The notes below the pieces were generated by a model. It saw nothing but the letters and a program-made list of their open reading frames with translations. It made no database searches and had not been told where the DNA came from. Made by a program: the position numbers and the translations under genes. A stretch of DNA of 64,000 nt from Lacibacter cauensis (GTDB taxonomy: Bacteria; Bacteroidota; Bacteroidia; Chitinophagales; Chitinophagaceae): assembly GCF_007830055.1 (NCBI RefSeq), contig NZ_VLLE01000005.1:558001-622000 (forward strand), in the 5' to 3' direction. Each line of letters opens with the position of its first letter. Within the stretch, counting starts at the first letter, position 1. Shown here in pieces: positions 54,277-62,501 of this stretch.

Positions 54277-54342
54277 AGCATTTGTACCAAGCAGACGGAT
54301 TTCAAATTCCGCCACAAACACAAATGCTTTAACGTTGTATGC
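54277..54342 (+). repeat. attC-like site 3 (short)
   Basis: AGCATTTGT (54277-54285) pairs with ACAAATGCT (54320-54328), and CGGA with TCCG inside, then TTAACGTTGTATGC. It closes a 106-bp unit (54228-54333) without a gene. Confidence 0.55.
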
Positions 54343-54421
54343 AACTTTGCTCAAGCTACCCGCAATTCAAACCAGCAACGACATAAAAGCTTTTATAAAT
54401 TTAAAAATCAAAACAACAAGT

Positions 54422-54514
54422 ATGACATCTCAAACCACACCGCAAACGACTGCTCCTAAAAAGAAAATGGGACTTGGAAAGAAAATCCTTCTTCCCAGCA
54501 ACGTCTCCCAATAA
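54422..54514 (+). pseudogene. 5' fragment of a cassette gene cut by the REP/RAYT insertion
   Basis: An ATG frame starts 88 bp after the core GTTGTATGC and codes MTSQTTPQTTAPKKKMGLGK, then KILLP. This is the kind of Lys-rich start that precedes a membrane helix. It then runs into the element's terminal repeat at 54492 and stops. No continuation is found behind the element at 55254. Confidence 0.55.
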
Positions 54515-55253
54515 ATGCAGCTGATTATTTGCACTAAGACAGTTGGGGACGTTGCGTACCAAGAAGAGTTCTATATTTATGATATGCCTGTTAAAGCATC
54601 TATCCCTTTTACTGAAGGAATTTTCTCCATTACGTTTACCTGTACAGATTGGTTGCCGTTAATTGAAATTGTAAACGGATATGATATCGTTTATAACTGG
54701 TTTGATTATCTTAAGTCAAAAGGACATTTCATTGCCGGTTACGTTCTAATGCCAAACCACATGCATGTGGTTATCGGTTTCCGCAAATCTCACCAATCCA
54801 TTAATACAATTATTGGAAATGGCAAACGGTTTATGGCGTATGAAATAGTACAACGTCTGAAAACAAAAGGCGAAACGGAACTTTTACACAAATTATTTTT
54901 GTCTGTTGAGGCAGAGCGAAGAGCCAATCATAAAAAACATAATGTATGGGAGCTGTCATTTGATTGGAAAAAATGTGAATCGGAGGCGTTCATTCTTCAA
55001 AAACTGGATTATTTTCACATGAATCCATGCAAGGGAAAGTGGAATTTATGTGCAAGCCCTGTTGATTATGTACATAGTTCTGCCATGTATTATGCAACAA
55101 GTGAACATGGTGTTTATGAAGTAACCAATTATGCAGTATTGATGGATATTGATTTAACTGTTGAGCAGAAGTATATATAAACTTACACGCAACGTCCTCC
55201 TCAAACTATGTAACAAAATTGCAACTAATTGCAAGGAGAGACGTTGCTGGGAA
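54492..55253 (+). mobile_element. REP/RAYT element (IS200-like) with palindromic ends
   Basis: The element is bounded by perfect 16-bp inverted repeats, TTCCCAGCAACGTCTC at 54492-54507 and its complement at 55238-55253. Each end is itself a REP-like palindrome: 54498-54511 with 54543-54555, and 55189-55201 with 55234-55247, sharing GCAACGTC and each with a one-base bulge. A Y1 transposase lies between. It sits inside cassette 4, directly in front of the second 198-bp repeat. Confidence 0.88.
54584..55180 (+). CDS. REP-associated tyrosine transposase (Y1, HUH)
   Basis: A single-strand DNA transposase of 198 residues. The HUH motif is LMPNHMHVV (His59, His61). The likely catalytic Tyr is Tyr143 in LDYFHMNPCKGK, the position used in the RAYT subgroup (usually YIHxNP). 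The start at 54584 was preferred over 54515 because the earlier codons lie in the left REP hairpin, and the family begins close to GIFSITF. Enzymes of this type cut and join REP hairpins. The frame is intact, so the element may still be functional. Confidence 0.88.
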   Translation: MPVKASIPFTEGIFSITFTCTDWLPLIEIVNGYDIVYNWFDYLKSKGHFIAGYVLMPNHMHVVIGFRKSHQSINTIIGNGKRFMAYEIVQRLKTKGETELLHKLFLSVEAERRANHKKHNVWELSFDWKKCESEAFILQKLDYFHMNPCKGKWNLCASPVDYVHSSAMYYATSEHGVYEVTNYAVLMDIDLTVEQKYI

Positions 55254-55257
55254 AAAG

Positions 55258-55455
55258 TAATGTATACGAAAAGCAGAACGTTTAGTAACCGCAGTTATAA
55301 GCCGTGTGCAAACGCTTATGAAACGTTTGTACACGGTTATTGCAAAGTTGTATTGGCGCAACCAACAATACAAAATGTTGAACATTAACTTATTGACTAT
55401 CAAAAACGTTTTTTAAATTAGCACTGCGTATAATAACATCAATATACGTGTTGGC
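55258..55455 (+). repeat. 198-bp cassette leader, copy 2
   Basis: Same length as copy 1 and differing at only a handful of positions. It ends with the core GTTGGC at 55450-55455, the start of cassette 5, and lies 4 bp behind the RAYT element. Confidence 0.95.
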
Positions 55456-55467
55456 GGTTATTGTAAA

Positions 55468-56079
55468 ATGAACTTCAAACCATATTTTTTCATCGTATCA
55501 TATGTTTTGCTTCTTACCTCTTGTAAGCAGACAACAGATGATTTGTTAGACAAGGCTTATAAACTTAATACCCAAAAAAAGTACGACAAAGCCATTGAAA
55601 TCTACAACGAAGTAATTACTCGTAATAGTAAAATTCAGCTAGCTTTTTATAACAGAGGGTTTGCGTATTTACAAATAAAAAAATATAAAGAAGCTCTAGC
55701 CGATTTCAATAAGGTAATGGCTCTTCAGACACATGGCGACTTTGTCATTACCTATAACAAAGACCTACCCTATGCCGACGATGAAACAAGAACACAAGTA
55801 CCTTATAATGATGCTTTATACCAAAGAGCACAAGTAAAATACTTCATGGACAGTCTTAGAAGTTCATTTACGGACTTTCAGAGACTTGTTGACAACAATT
55901 ATGAAGAGAAAAGTAATTGTATGTCTTGGCAAGGAACGATTTACATAAAAAGTGGCATGACCAATGAGGCATGTGAGTATTTTTTTAAAGCAAAGCAATT
56001 TGCATTAAGTGACGAAGACAGAAAAGATGCAGAAGAAATGATAAAAACATATTGCGGACAGACAAACAACAACCGCTAA
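55468..56079 (+). CDS. TPR lipoprotein in cassette 5
   Basis: A 203-residue protein with a lipobox (YVLLLTSCK, Cys19) and at least two tetratricopeptide repeats (DKAYKLNTQKKYDKAIEIYN at about 28-47 and AFYNRGFAYLQIKKYKEALA at about 60-80), with a third, less regular one near 150-190. Probably a periplasmic or outer-membrane scaffold. The unit spans 55450-56266: GTTGGCGGTT before the gene is complementary, with one G-T pair, to AACCGCTAAC at 56071-56080, and the stop TAA is inside it. Confidence 0.78.
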   Translation: MNFKPYFFIVSYVLLLTSCKQTTDDLLDKAYKLNTQKKYDKAIEIYNEVITRNSKIQLAFYNRGFAYLQIKKYKEALADFNKVMALQTHGDFVITYNKDLPYADDETRTQVPYNDALYQRAQVKYFMDSLRSSFTDFQRLVDNNYEEKSNCMSWQGTIYIKSGMTNEACEYFFKAKQFALSDEDRKDAEEMIKTYCGQTNNNR

Positions 56080-56275
56080 CAAAAAGCTTTATGCAAGTGG
56101 GCCAGACGGAAGGCGTCGTTCATCTTTAATGCATATCTCAACAGCATATCAGGCTCGACTTGCTTCGCTGCGTCGATATATGTAATTTCAACTTTAGTAA
56201 TTTTATTGGGCTTCAGTAGCCGAGGCTGGACGAAACAACATTGCCCACCTGCACAAAGCCCCGAACGTTGGTGGC
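56071..56275 (+). repeat. attC-like site 4
   Basis: AACCGCTAAC, then arm GCTTTATGCAAGTGGGC (56086-56102), a 140-bp spacer with smaller hairpins, arm GCCCACCTGCACAAAGC (56243-56259), and CCCGAACGTTGGTGGC. The arms pair over 17 bp with two G-T pairs. Confidence 0.85.
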
Positions 56276-56304
56276 AAGGTTAAACAGACATTTCGTTTCA
56301 AAAA

Positions 56305-56868
56305 ATGAATTACGACTTTTTCGCAGACAAGGCAGACAAACTTCAACTTCTTGAATATATCTTCAGTGAAACTGACTTGCAAGTTTATGACTTAGGCTCT
56401 CCGTATGGACAAGAAATTTCTAATTATAAAAGTGTCGATGAGATTTCTTCAAAGTTTGACCTTTCCAATGGTGACAAGTTTGCTGTAACATTTCAACTGT
56501 GGTCACCTCGCCATAAAGGACAACCAATATTTAGAAAAATTGACCTTGACCCAAAGCGATGTAACGGACATACTTTTCGCTACTCGACAGACGGATGGGG
56601 ACTTATTCAATTATACTTCGGGGGTCTAAAAAACAACAAACTCAATCAATCACATATTGGACATTTCAACGAAACTGGAGCTTTAAAAAACGAAGGAATT
56701 AATAAATTCAATGGCAGTGTAAGTTCGTGGGACTGGACAGAAATTCAGACAACTTCACGGAGATTGAAATACCAAATACATAACAAACTTGCAACAAGAA
56801 AAATTGGAGGTTTTGGTGTTTTACCTGGTGCAGACAGACTAGAAAAGGAAGGAGTAAAATTTCGTTAA
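56305..56868 (+). CDS. Unknown protein in cassette 6
   Basis: A 187-residue soluble protein that I do not recognise. It is polar and aromatic-rich: FSETDLQVYDLGSPYGQEI, then FQLWSPRHKGQPIFRKIDL, CNGHTFRYSTDGWGLIQLYF and a C-terminal HNKLATRKIGGFGVLPGADR. The central part resembles small immunity-type or lectin-like sandwich proteins, but this is only an impression. The unit 56267-56984 opens with GTTGGTGGC and its exact complement GCCACCAAC occurs at 56880-56888, 12 bp after the stop. Confidence 0.65.
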   Translation: MNYDFFADKADKLQLLEYIFSETDLQVYDLGSPYGQEISNYKSVDEISSKFDLSNGDKFAVTFQLWSPRHKGQPIFRKIDLDPKRCNGHTFRYSTDGWGLIQLYFGGLKNNKLNQSHIGHFNETGALKNEGINKFNGSVSSWDWTEIQTTSRRLKYQIHNKLATRKIGGFGVLPGADRLEKEGVKFR

Positions 56869-56993
56869 CTAAAAGCCCAGCCACCAACAAAAAGTTTGCC
56901 GCAAGGCTGGCGGACGGAATAACAATCATCAGTTGTACTACTATCAGCTAATATCGGGCTTAACCGAATTCTATTTGGCTTTTAGTTGTTAAC
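56867..56993 (+). repeat. attC-like site 5, overlaid on another palindrome
   Basis: GCCACCAAC (56880-56888) starts a normal left half (AAAAAGTTTGCCGCAAGGCTGG), but no matching right arm follows. Instead AACTAAAAGCC (56867-56877) pairs perfectly with GGCTTTTAGTT (56977-56987). CTACTATCAGCT is shared with site 2. Confidence 0.6.
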
Positions 56994-57008
56994 TTCAACA
57001 TCAGTTTT

Positions 57009-57075
57009 TTTTCTTATCGGTTGCTGTCTTCAGCAACCGAAATAAAATTGTAACAAAGAAGCTGGAAGGTGAAGA
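57009..57075 (+). repeat. Leader repeat shared with 15938-16001 (minus strand)
   Basis: TTCTTATCGG, a 9-bp-stem hairpin (57018-57039), GAAATAA, TGTAACAAA and AGCTGG are shared with the minus strand near 15973. A weaker relative is at 57755-57781. Each complete copy is followed by GTGAAGAC as the start of a coding frame. Confidence 0.7.
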
Positions 57076-57722
57076 CAGCAGCCAGTAAAAAATCGTACTA
57101 CCTGGTGCAAAAATATTCGGTTCTGTTATGCGTGGTTATCTGTGTGCTGTTTCTGGTAACAGCAACCTTGGTTTATCCGGGTGGCTCAATCCTGAACAAA
57201 AATTCTGTGGGGTTCGACTGGTCAAAGAATTTTTTCAGCAATTTATTTTTGGCAAAGGCGCTAAATGGCAATACCAATCCATCAAGAATTTGGGCGCTCA
57301 TTGGTATGCTCTTCCATTCAATCGGTTATGGACTTTTCTTTTTGCATACCTCGCTAAAAATTCCTCATAAACATACAGCAATCGTTTTAAAATCTGTTGG
57401 CATTGCCAATATGATGTTCACCTTTTTAATTGCTACTCCCTTGCACGACATAATGGTAACGGTTTCAAGTACGCTTACCATGCTTGGGTTATTTTATATT
57501 ACAATCTTTATACTAAGAACAAAGCTGCATTGGCTGAAGGTTTGTTGTGTTGTGAGTATGCTTATATTTTATTTCACGTTGTACCTGTATGGGGCAGGCG
57601 ATTGGGGATTGCTGGCTGTGATGCAAAAGCTGACGTTTCTTTGTTTTCTGTTATTGGTTTTAACAATAGAATATTTTACAAGCAAGGAGGACTTTCAACA
57701 TGAAAAAACAGTAGGCCGGTAG
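57069..57722 (+). CDS. Six-helix membrane protein (DUF998-like)
   Basis: A 217-residue protein with about six membrane helices and a GTG start (57069), preceded by the leader repeat. Features: VYPGGSILNKNSVGFDWSKNF between helices 1 and 2, HSIGYGLFFLHTSLKIPH, and ATPLHDIMVTVSSTLTMLG. The arrangement resembles DUF998/frag-like integral membrane proteins of unknown role. A truncated relative of its start lies at 15897-15944 on the minus strand, so this gene type has been moved or copied. Confidence 0.7.
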   Translation: MKTAASKKSYYLVQKYSVLLCVVICVLFLVTATLVYPGGSILNKNSVGFDWSKNFFSNLFLAKALNGNTNPSRIWALIGMLFHSIGYGLFFLHTSLKIPHKHTAIVLKSVGIANMMFTFLIATPLHDIMVTVSSTLTMLGLFYITIFILRTKLHWLKVCCVVSMLIFYFTLYLYGAGDWGLLAVMQKLTFLCFLLLVLTIEYFTSKEDFQHEKTVGR

Positions 57723-57973
57723 TAACAGCAGCGAACTGCTAACAGTGTATTTTTTATCGCTTGCTGTCCCCGCCAACCGACATAAATAAATAGCAACTAC
57801 AGGTTAAGTTTAGAGATATGTTCTTTCGTCTGCCCCGGGGGCTGGCCCAAGCCTATGCCGTGCGTAAACAGCAGCAAGCGTACAGTCAACCGTTTCGCCT
57901 GCATACCGATTCTAACAAAACGTTTTCGAAAGGAAGCTTATATTTAAGCATCCATTCACATTAATAAAACGAT

Positions 57974-58468
57974 ATGCGAAAACTAATTTATGCTTCAGGC
58001 CTCTTCTGTATGCTGTTGCTACTTACAGCCTGTCCTTACTCTTCGGAGTTTGCATTGCAGGAACCCAACGAAACGGTGAAAAAAGAATACCTGGGTACCT
58101 GGTTACAGGAAGGCGAATCGGAAAATCCTTCGTATTGGGTCATCAGTAAGTTAACCGATAAAACCTACACGTTTGAAGAGCATGCGTACAACGACAATGA
58201 GAAAGGCTATACGGTAAAAAAATACGCCGGGCATTTTACAAAACTGGGGACTGTTAATTTTCTGAACCTGAAAGAAGAGTCGGACGTTAAATACTCGTTC
58301 TTTAAAGTAGAACTGTCGGCCGATAAAAAGCAGATGGTTATTTATGAGGTCACCGATAATATTGATGAAACCTTTAGCAATGCCGCCGACCTCAAAGCGT
58401 TTTTCGATAAACACAAAGACGTAAGTTTCTTCTATAACAAAGATGAAAAAAAGTATAAGAAAAAGTAA
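57974..58468 (+). CDS. Lipoprotein of unknown function
   Basis: A 164-residue protein with a lipobox (MLLLLTACPYS, Cys20). The mature part (YLGTWLQEGESENPSYWVISKL, KTYTFEEHAYNDNEKGYTVKKYAGHF, then YSFFKVELSADKKQMVIYEV) has the alternating-strand pattern of small lipocalin-like lipoproteins of Bacteroidota. It ends with a lysine-rich tail. Not recognised further. Confidence 0.7.
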   Translation: MRKLIYASGLFCMLLLLTACPYSSEFALQEPNETVKKEYLGTWLQEGESENPSYWVISKLTDKTYTFEEHAYNDNEKGYTVKKYAGHFTKLGTVNFLNLKEESDVKYSFFKVELSADKKQMVIYEVTDNIDETFSNAADLKAFFDKHKDVSFFYNKDEKKYKKK

Positions 58469-58597
58469 ATGCAAAGGGTAGTGGTCTTTTACATCTGTTG
58501 CCCCCGGTACAGAAACCGGGCCGGTTTCTATGCCACAAGACAAATGGAGGTTGCCACACACCGGATGCCCGCAACTGTTAAGCATTACCAGGTTGTT

Positions 58598-59902
58598 ATG
58601 ACGTTGTACAAAAGCATGTTCGTTTTTTGTTTGCTGCACGTTTATGTGTTTGGTTTTGCACAAAAAAAAGTTAAGCAATACGTGCAGCAACAAGCGGTGC
58701 AGGTAAAGCATATTGCTATTAACGACAATCATTTTACCGACCTTGAACCATTGGGTGCAGCCATTGGCGATGCACGTATAGTTGCATTGGGCGAGCAAAT
58801 GCACGGCGATGGTACAACCTTTGAAGCAAAGGGCCGCATTATTAAATACCTGCACGAAAAAAAGGGGTTTAATGTGCTTGTTTTTGAAAACGATTTCTTT
58901 GGGTTAACCTATGGTTTTGAACAGGTGCCGAAAAACAAAGACGCACTGCATGCATTTATCTATCGCCATGTAATTGGCTTATGGTCGCACTGCCAAAGTG
59001 CAGCGGGGCTGTTGTACAACTATGTTTATCAAACACAATCCACAGAAACACCTTTAGTGCTCGCCGGTATGGATTGCCAGTTGCAAACGCCCCATTCGTT
59101 TAGTTATATTGAAGCGAAGCTGTTAACAGTACTGTCTAAACTTGCTGTAACAGAAGAAGAAGCCGGCTTGGTAAAAACGGTTATAGCTAATGTACCTGCT
59201 GTTTATTTTAATGGCGGAAAAGCAAATGCTGCTGCCTGCGAAAAAGGATTCAATGCGTTAACCCAACTGCTTGCAGGTAAGGCATGGGCGCCGTTGAATG
59301 CTGAAGAAATAAACCTGGTTGAAAATATACAAGCTGCTTTTCAAAACATCCTGCCTTACTTAAAAGGGAATGTGTTAACAGCAACCCGGCATCTCTACAG
59401 AGACAGGCAAATGTTTAAGAACCTGCTGTGGCTGTTGAAGTATAAGTACCCCGGCGAAAAATTTATTATCTGGGCGCATAATGCGCATATTGCCAAAGCG
59501 GTTGAAGATTTTACAGATCGGCCAAATGAAACGAGAATGATGGGGGAGTTGCTGGGAAACAAAAACATCAATCCCTACACGTATTATTCGCTCGGATTTA
59601 CATCGTATAATGCAACTTCAATCTGGACGACGAAACCGGAGCAGCCCATTTATGCAGAAAAGCCCGCCAGAATGAGTGTTGAAAACTGGATTAATAAAAG
59701 TTGGAATTTTGCATTTGTTGACTGGGGCAAGTGGAATGAAAGTAGTTTCAGGAAGCCACCTTTTTCAATGAAAGGATCCCTGGAATTTACACAGCATCGC
59801 AATGCAGTTCAGTACTGGAATAAACGGTTTGATGGTATTTTTTTTATCAGGCAACTGGAAGGTTGTAAAAAAATAAGTGAGGAAGATGTACTAAGAAACT
59901 GA
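58598..59902 (+). CDS. Erythromycin-esterase-family hydrolase, exported
   Basis: A 434-residue protein with a signal peptide ([15 protein letters not shown]). The start at 58598 fits it; the longer frame overlaps the preceding gene end. Conserved residues of the EreA/EreB family are visible: [14 protein letters not shown] (Glu65, His69), FENDFFG (Glu97) and WAHNAHIAK near 292. Characterised relatives open macrolide lactones, but most family members, including many exported Bacteroidota ones, have unknown natural substrates, so resistance should not be assumed. Confidence 0.87.
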   Translation: MTLYKSMFVFCLLHVYVFGFAQKKVKQYVQQQAVQVKHIAINDNHFTDLEPLGAAIGDARIVALGEQMHGDGTTFEAKGRIIKYLHEKKGFNVLVFENDFFGLTYGFEQVPKNKDALHAFIYRHVIGLWSHCQSAAGLLYNYVYQTQSTETPLVLAGMDCQLQTPHSFSYIEAKLLTVLSKLAVTEEEAGLVKTVIANVPAVYFNGGKANAAACEKGFNALTQLLAGKAWAPLNAEEINLVENIQAAFQNILPYLKGNVLTATRHLYRDRQMFKNLLWLLKYKYPGEKFIIWAHNAHIAKAVEDFTDRPNETRMMGELLGNKNINPYTYYSLGFTSYNATSIWTTKPEQPIYAEKPARMSVENWINKSWNFAFVDWGKWNESSFRKPPFSMKGSLEFTQHRNAVQYWNKRFDGIFFIRQLEGCKKISEEDVLRN

Positions 59903-59989
59903 TTGCAACCATCAGCTGCCGGTAAAAGCAACCACGGATGGGTTTTCTTTTCTGCTGCTATTAACTTTGTAAAAACAATCACCACAGGT

Positions 59990-60187
59990 ATGAAAAATAA
60001 AATCGGATTTAACGTAGGCTTTGCCATTATAGCGCTGCCCATTGGCATTGCATTGCTCAGAGATTTTGATTTTGCCGGTTTTACATTTAAACGGCCGGCA
60101 TTAAACACGTTGTATCTTGTTACGTTTCTCTTTTTAATTTATTTTACGCTGAAGAAAGACAGCAGTAAGGATGCAACTAAAAAATGA
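59990..60187 (+). CDS. Small membrane protein, two helices
   Basis: A 65-residue protein with two helices (GFNVGFAIIALPIGIALL and LNTLYLVTFLFLIYFTL), a linker DFDFAGFTFKRPA and a lysine-rich tail. Not recognised. It lies between the esterase-family gene and the S41 protease on the same strand. Confidence 0.6.
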   Translation: MKNKIGFNVGFAIIALPIGIALLRDFDFAGFTFKRPALNTLYLVTFLFLIYFTLKKDSSKDATKK

Positions 60188-60274
60188 TTTTTCTTCTGCC
60201 ACTTTCTACAGCAACCGGCAACCCCTGCACTGCAGTAAGTGCAAAACATACATTCATCAACCTTGTAAATACTT

Positions 60275-61711
60275 ATGCCACGCAGATTTAAGCTTGTAAG
60301 CTTCTTTTTTTTGGTATCTGTTACATTGTACGCACAGGATACCACCTGTAATTGTCTTGAAAATCTTGTACAAACCATTCAAAAAACCGAGGCCAACTAT
60401 GCCGGTTTTCCTGCAAAAGTTACTGCCTCCACAAGCGCCGGGTACAACAGCCTGGTACAACAGTTAAAACAAAAGGCGCAGCCCGAAACCAATGCAAAAA
60501 AGTGTTACCACATTCTGCAGCAATACATTCGTTTTTTTAGCGATAAACACTTTGTATTATCGTACAACAATGAAAAAGATTTCGACAGTTCGGTTGTGCA
60601 TACTTCTGAAGCAGCGTTGCGGAAACAATGGAAAAATAAACAGCTATCACCGGTAGAAGGAATATGGATCAGTCCGGACTCGGTTACAAAAATTGCAATT
60701 GTAAAAGCAGATAACGGTAGTTTTAAAGCCATTAAAATTGAATCAACAGCCGATCATTTTCCAACAGGCTTTGTGTATTTCACACTAACGCCCAACAAGG
60801 GGCAATACATTGTAAAGGAGTACAACTATTTTCTAACCACTGCCACTCCTGCAAAGCAAACCGGTAACCTGTTACAAATATGGAACCACGCTTTGTGGGG
60901 CAAACTATATCCGCAACAAATGACAGGCAAGGAAAAAGCGGAGCTGGCAACCTGGAAAAACGGCAACAATGGTCTTGCATTTAAAAAGCTGAATGCGGAT
61001 GTGGCGTATTTAAAAATTCCAACCTTTCTTAATAACGACAATGCCATACAACAGCTCGTTGCAGCAAACGATTCGGTAATACGCAATACAAAATACCTGT
61101 TGGTTGATCTTACAGGGAATGGTGGCGGTAATACCGGCTGGATTTATTTTCTGCCGTATTTTATGACCAACCCTGTTGTTCAGAAACCTTCCTTTGTGCG
61201 GGTAACGCCTGAAAATGTACAACTGAAATTGCAGGACATTGAACCCTTTGTTACCAATCCTGTAAGTGAGGAGTATAAAAAATATTTTCCCGATGATATT
61301 TTAAACCTGTATAAAAAAGCATACAACGAACTGCCCGTAACAAAAGAAAAATTTTATCCGGTTCCGGGTGTTACATTTCCGTTGGATTCTATAACCCGCA
61401 ACCCAAAGAAAATTGCATTGATTGTTGATAATTTTTGCGGAAGCTCTGCTGAATATTTTTTCTTTCTCTCAAAACAAAGTAAGAAAACAGTGAGCTACGG
61501 CCGCAATACAATTGGTATGATGGATTATGAGGGCATGTCGATTCCAACACCGTTACCCTACAGTCTATTCCGGTTAACGATTCCGATTGTAAAATCGAGC
61601 TGGACGGATACCAAGCCCATTGATCAAACCGGATTTCAGCCCGATGTATTACTGAATATTCCGCAACAGCAATGGATTGATGCAATTGTAAAAGATATTA
61701 TGAAGCAGTAA
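60275..61711 (+). CDS. S41-family (C-terminal processing) protease, exported
   Basis: A 478-residue protein with a signal peptide (LVSFFFLVSVTLYA). The protease fold is seen from about residue 240 (LNADVAYLKIPTFLNND, LLVDLTGNGGGNTGW), with the catalytic Ser near 390 in DNFCGSSAEYF and the typical following KTVSYGRNTIGMMDYEG. There is no clear PDZ domain, as in the tricorn/IRBP-like S41 branch. The N-terminal 200 residues form a separate domain with several Cys. Substrate unknown. Confidence 0.85.
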   Translation: MPRRFKLVSFFFLVSVTLYAQDTTCNCLENLVQTIQKTEANYAGFPAKVTASTSAGYNSLVQQLKQKAQPETNAKKCYHILQQYIRFFSDKHFVLSYNNEKDFDSSVVHTSEAALRKQWKNKQLSPVEGIWISPDSVTKIAIVKADNGSFKAIKIESTADHFPTGFVYFTLTPNKGQYIVKEYNYFLTTATPAKQTGNLLQIWNHALWGKLYPQQMTGKEKAELATWKNGNNGLAFKKLNADVAYLKIPTFLNNDNAIQQLVAANDSVIRNTKYLLVDLTGNGGGNTGWIYFLPYFMTNPVVQKPSFVRVTPENVQLKLQDIEPFVTNPVSEEYKKYFPDDILNLYKKAYNELPVTKEKFYPVPGVTFPLDSITRNPKKIALIVDNFCGSSAEYFFFLSKQSKKTVSYGRNTIGMMDYEGMSIPTPLPYSLFRLTIPIVKSSWTDTKPIDQTGFQPDVLLNIPQQQWIDAIVKDIMKQ

Positions 61712-61910
61712 CGGAAACTGCTGTGCGCATGAATGATGGCAGATTCGTTTGCTATTCTTTACTATTCGTTGCCTCCGGGCTTTTGTGCAATTGCCCCCGG
61801 CCTATAGATATACTGTTTAAAGTATTGTGCTTGTACTTATTTAAGATGCCCGGGTTATGGATGATAATCGACGAAGGGATATGTTTGTTTCAAAAAAAGT
61901 TGTTGTTACA

Positions 61911-62360
61911 ATGAGTGCTGAAGTTGAACCTATACTTCCCTGCTGGACGATATTGACTGCTGAAACGACTGCCTCAGCATTTCATGTGGTGATGGTCAAC
62001 CGTTCCGGTCAACAAGTTGCAGCTACCGATACAGACCGTGTTCGTGCAATGCATGAATGTGAACGGCAGGCGTTTGCTTTTGAGCAGCAGCATGCTGAAA
62101 ACCGGGGGCGCTTCTTGTTTGAGTATTCATTGCTTAAACTGGCCGGGCAATTGGTTACCGAACAACGTTATCAGAGCGAAGTATTTGGCTCCTGGTATGT
62201 TGTATGTAACAATAAGCGGTTGATCTACGATGGTCGTGACAATATTTTACTTGTTCAGAATTATGTGGACAACCATGCAGAATGGGGGCAATACCGTGCA
62301 ATAGCAATTAAAGATTTAGCCTACGATGATTTTCATTCATTGATACAAAATATGCTGTAA
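61911..62360 (+). CDS. Protein of unknown function
   Basis: A 149-residue soluble protein from 61911 (a start at 61857 adds 18 residues). It has a long charged helix (DRVRAMHECERQAFAFEQQHAE) flanked by beta-rich parts (WTILTAETTASAFHVVMVNR and GSWYVVCNNKRLIYDGRDNI). Not recognised. Single gene ahead of the ankyrin protein. Confidence 0.55.
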   Translation: MSAEVEPILPCWTILTAETTASAFHVVMVNRSGQQVAATDTDRVRAMHECERQAFAFEQQHAENRGRFLFEYSLLKLAGQLVTEQRYQSEVFGSWYVVCNNKRLIYDGRDNILLVQNYVDNHAEWGQYRAIAIKDLAYDDFHSLIQNML

Positions 62361-62424
62361 CGAAATTTCTTGTTATACTGTTGCTTTGCCGATGCCAATC
62401 AAGGTTAAACAAAGCCCAACCAAA

Positions 62425-62455
62425 AAACAGAAACGCATCTTTCAATTTTCTGTTT
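62425..62455 (+). terminator. Possible terminator hairpin
   Basis: AAACAGAAA (62425-62433) pairs with TTTCTGTTT (62447-62455), followed by a loose T-rich stretch. Weak and AT-rich. Confidence 0.45.
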
Positions 62456-62501
62456 CTCCTTTATTTTTACCTATCCATATTACTATCATCAACATTTTTC
62501 T

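Noticed and set aside
54263-54514. Complete 83-codon gene
   Set aside because: Its first half overlaps attC-like site 3 and its end lies in the RAYT terminal repeat; only the part from 54422 looks like a gene start.
54515-54583. Earlier start for the RAYT transposase
   Set aside because: These codons lie inside the left REP palindrome and are not part of the family's usual N-terminus.
52391-56993. Integron integrase gene within the array
   Set aside because: No frame on either strand shows tyrosine-recombinase motifs; the only recombinase is the Y1 transposase.
58598-59902. Macrolide resistance gene
   Set aside because: Family membership is clear, but most members have no shown macrolide activity and this one is exported; resistance cannot be claimed from sequence.
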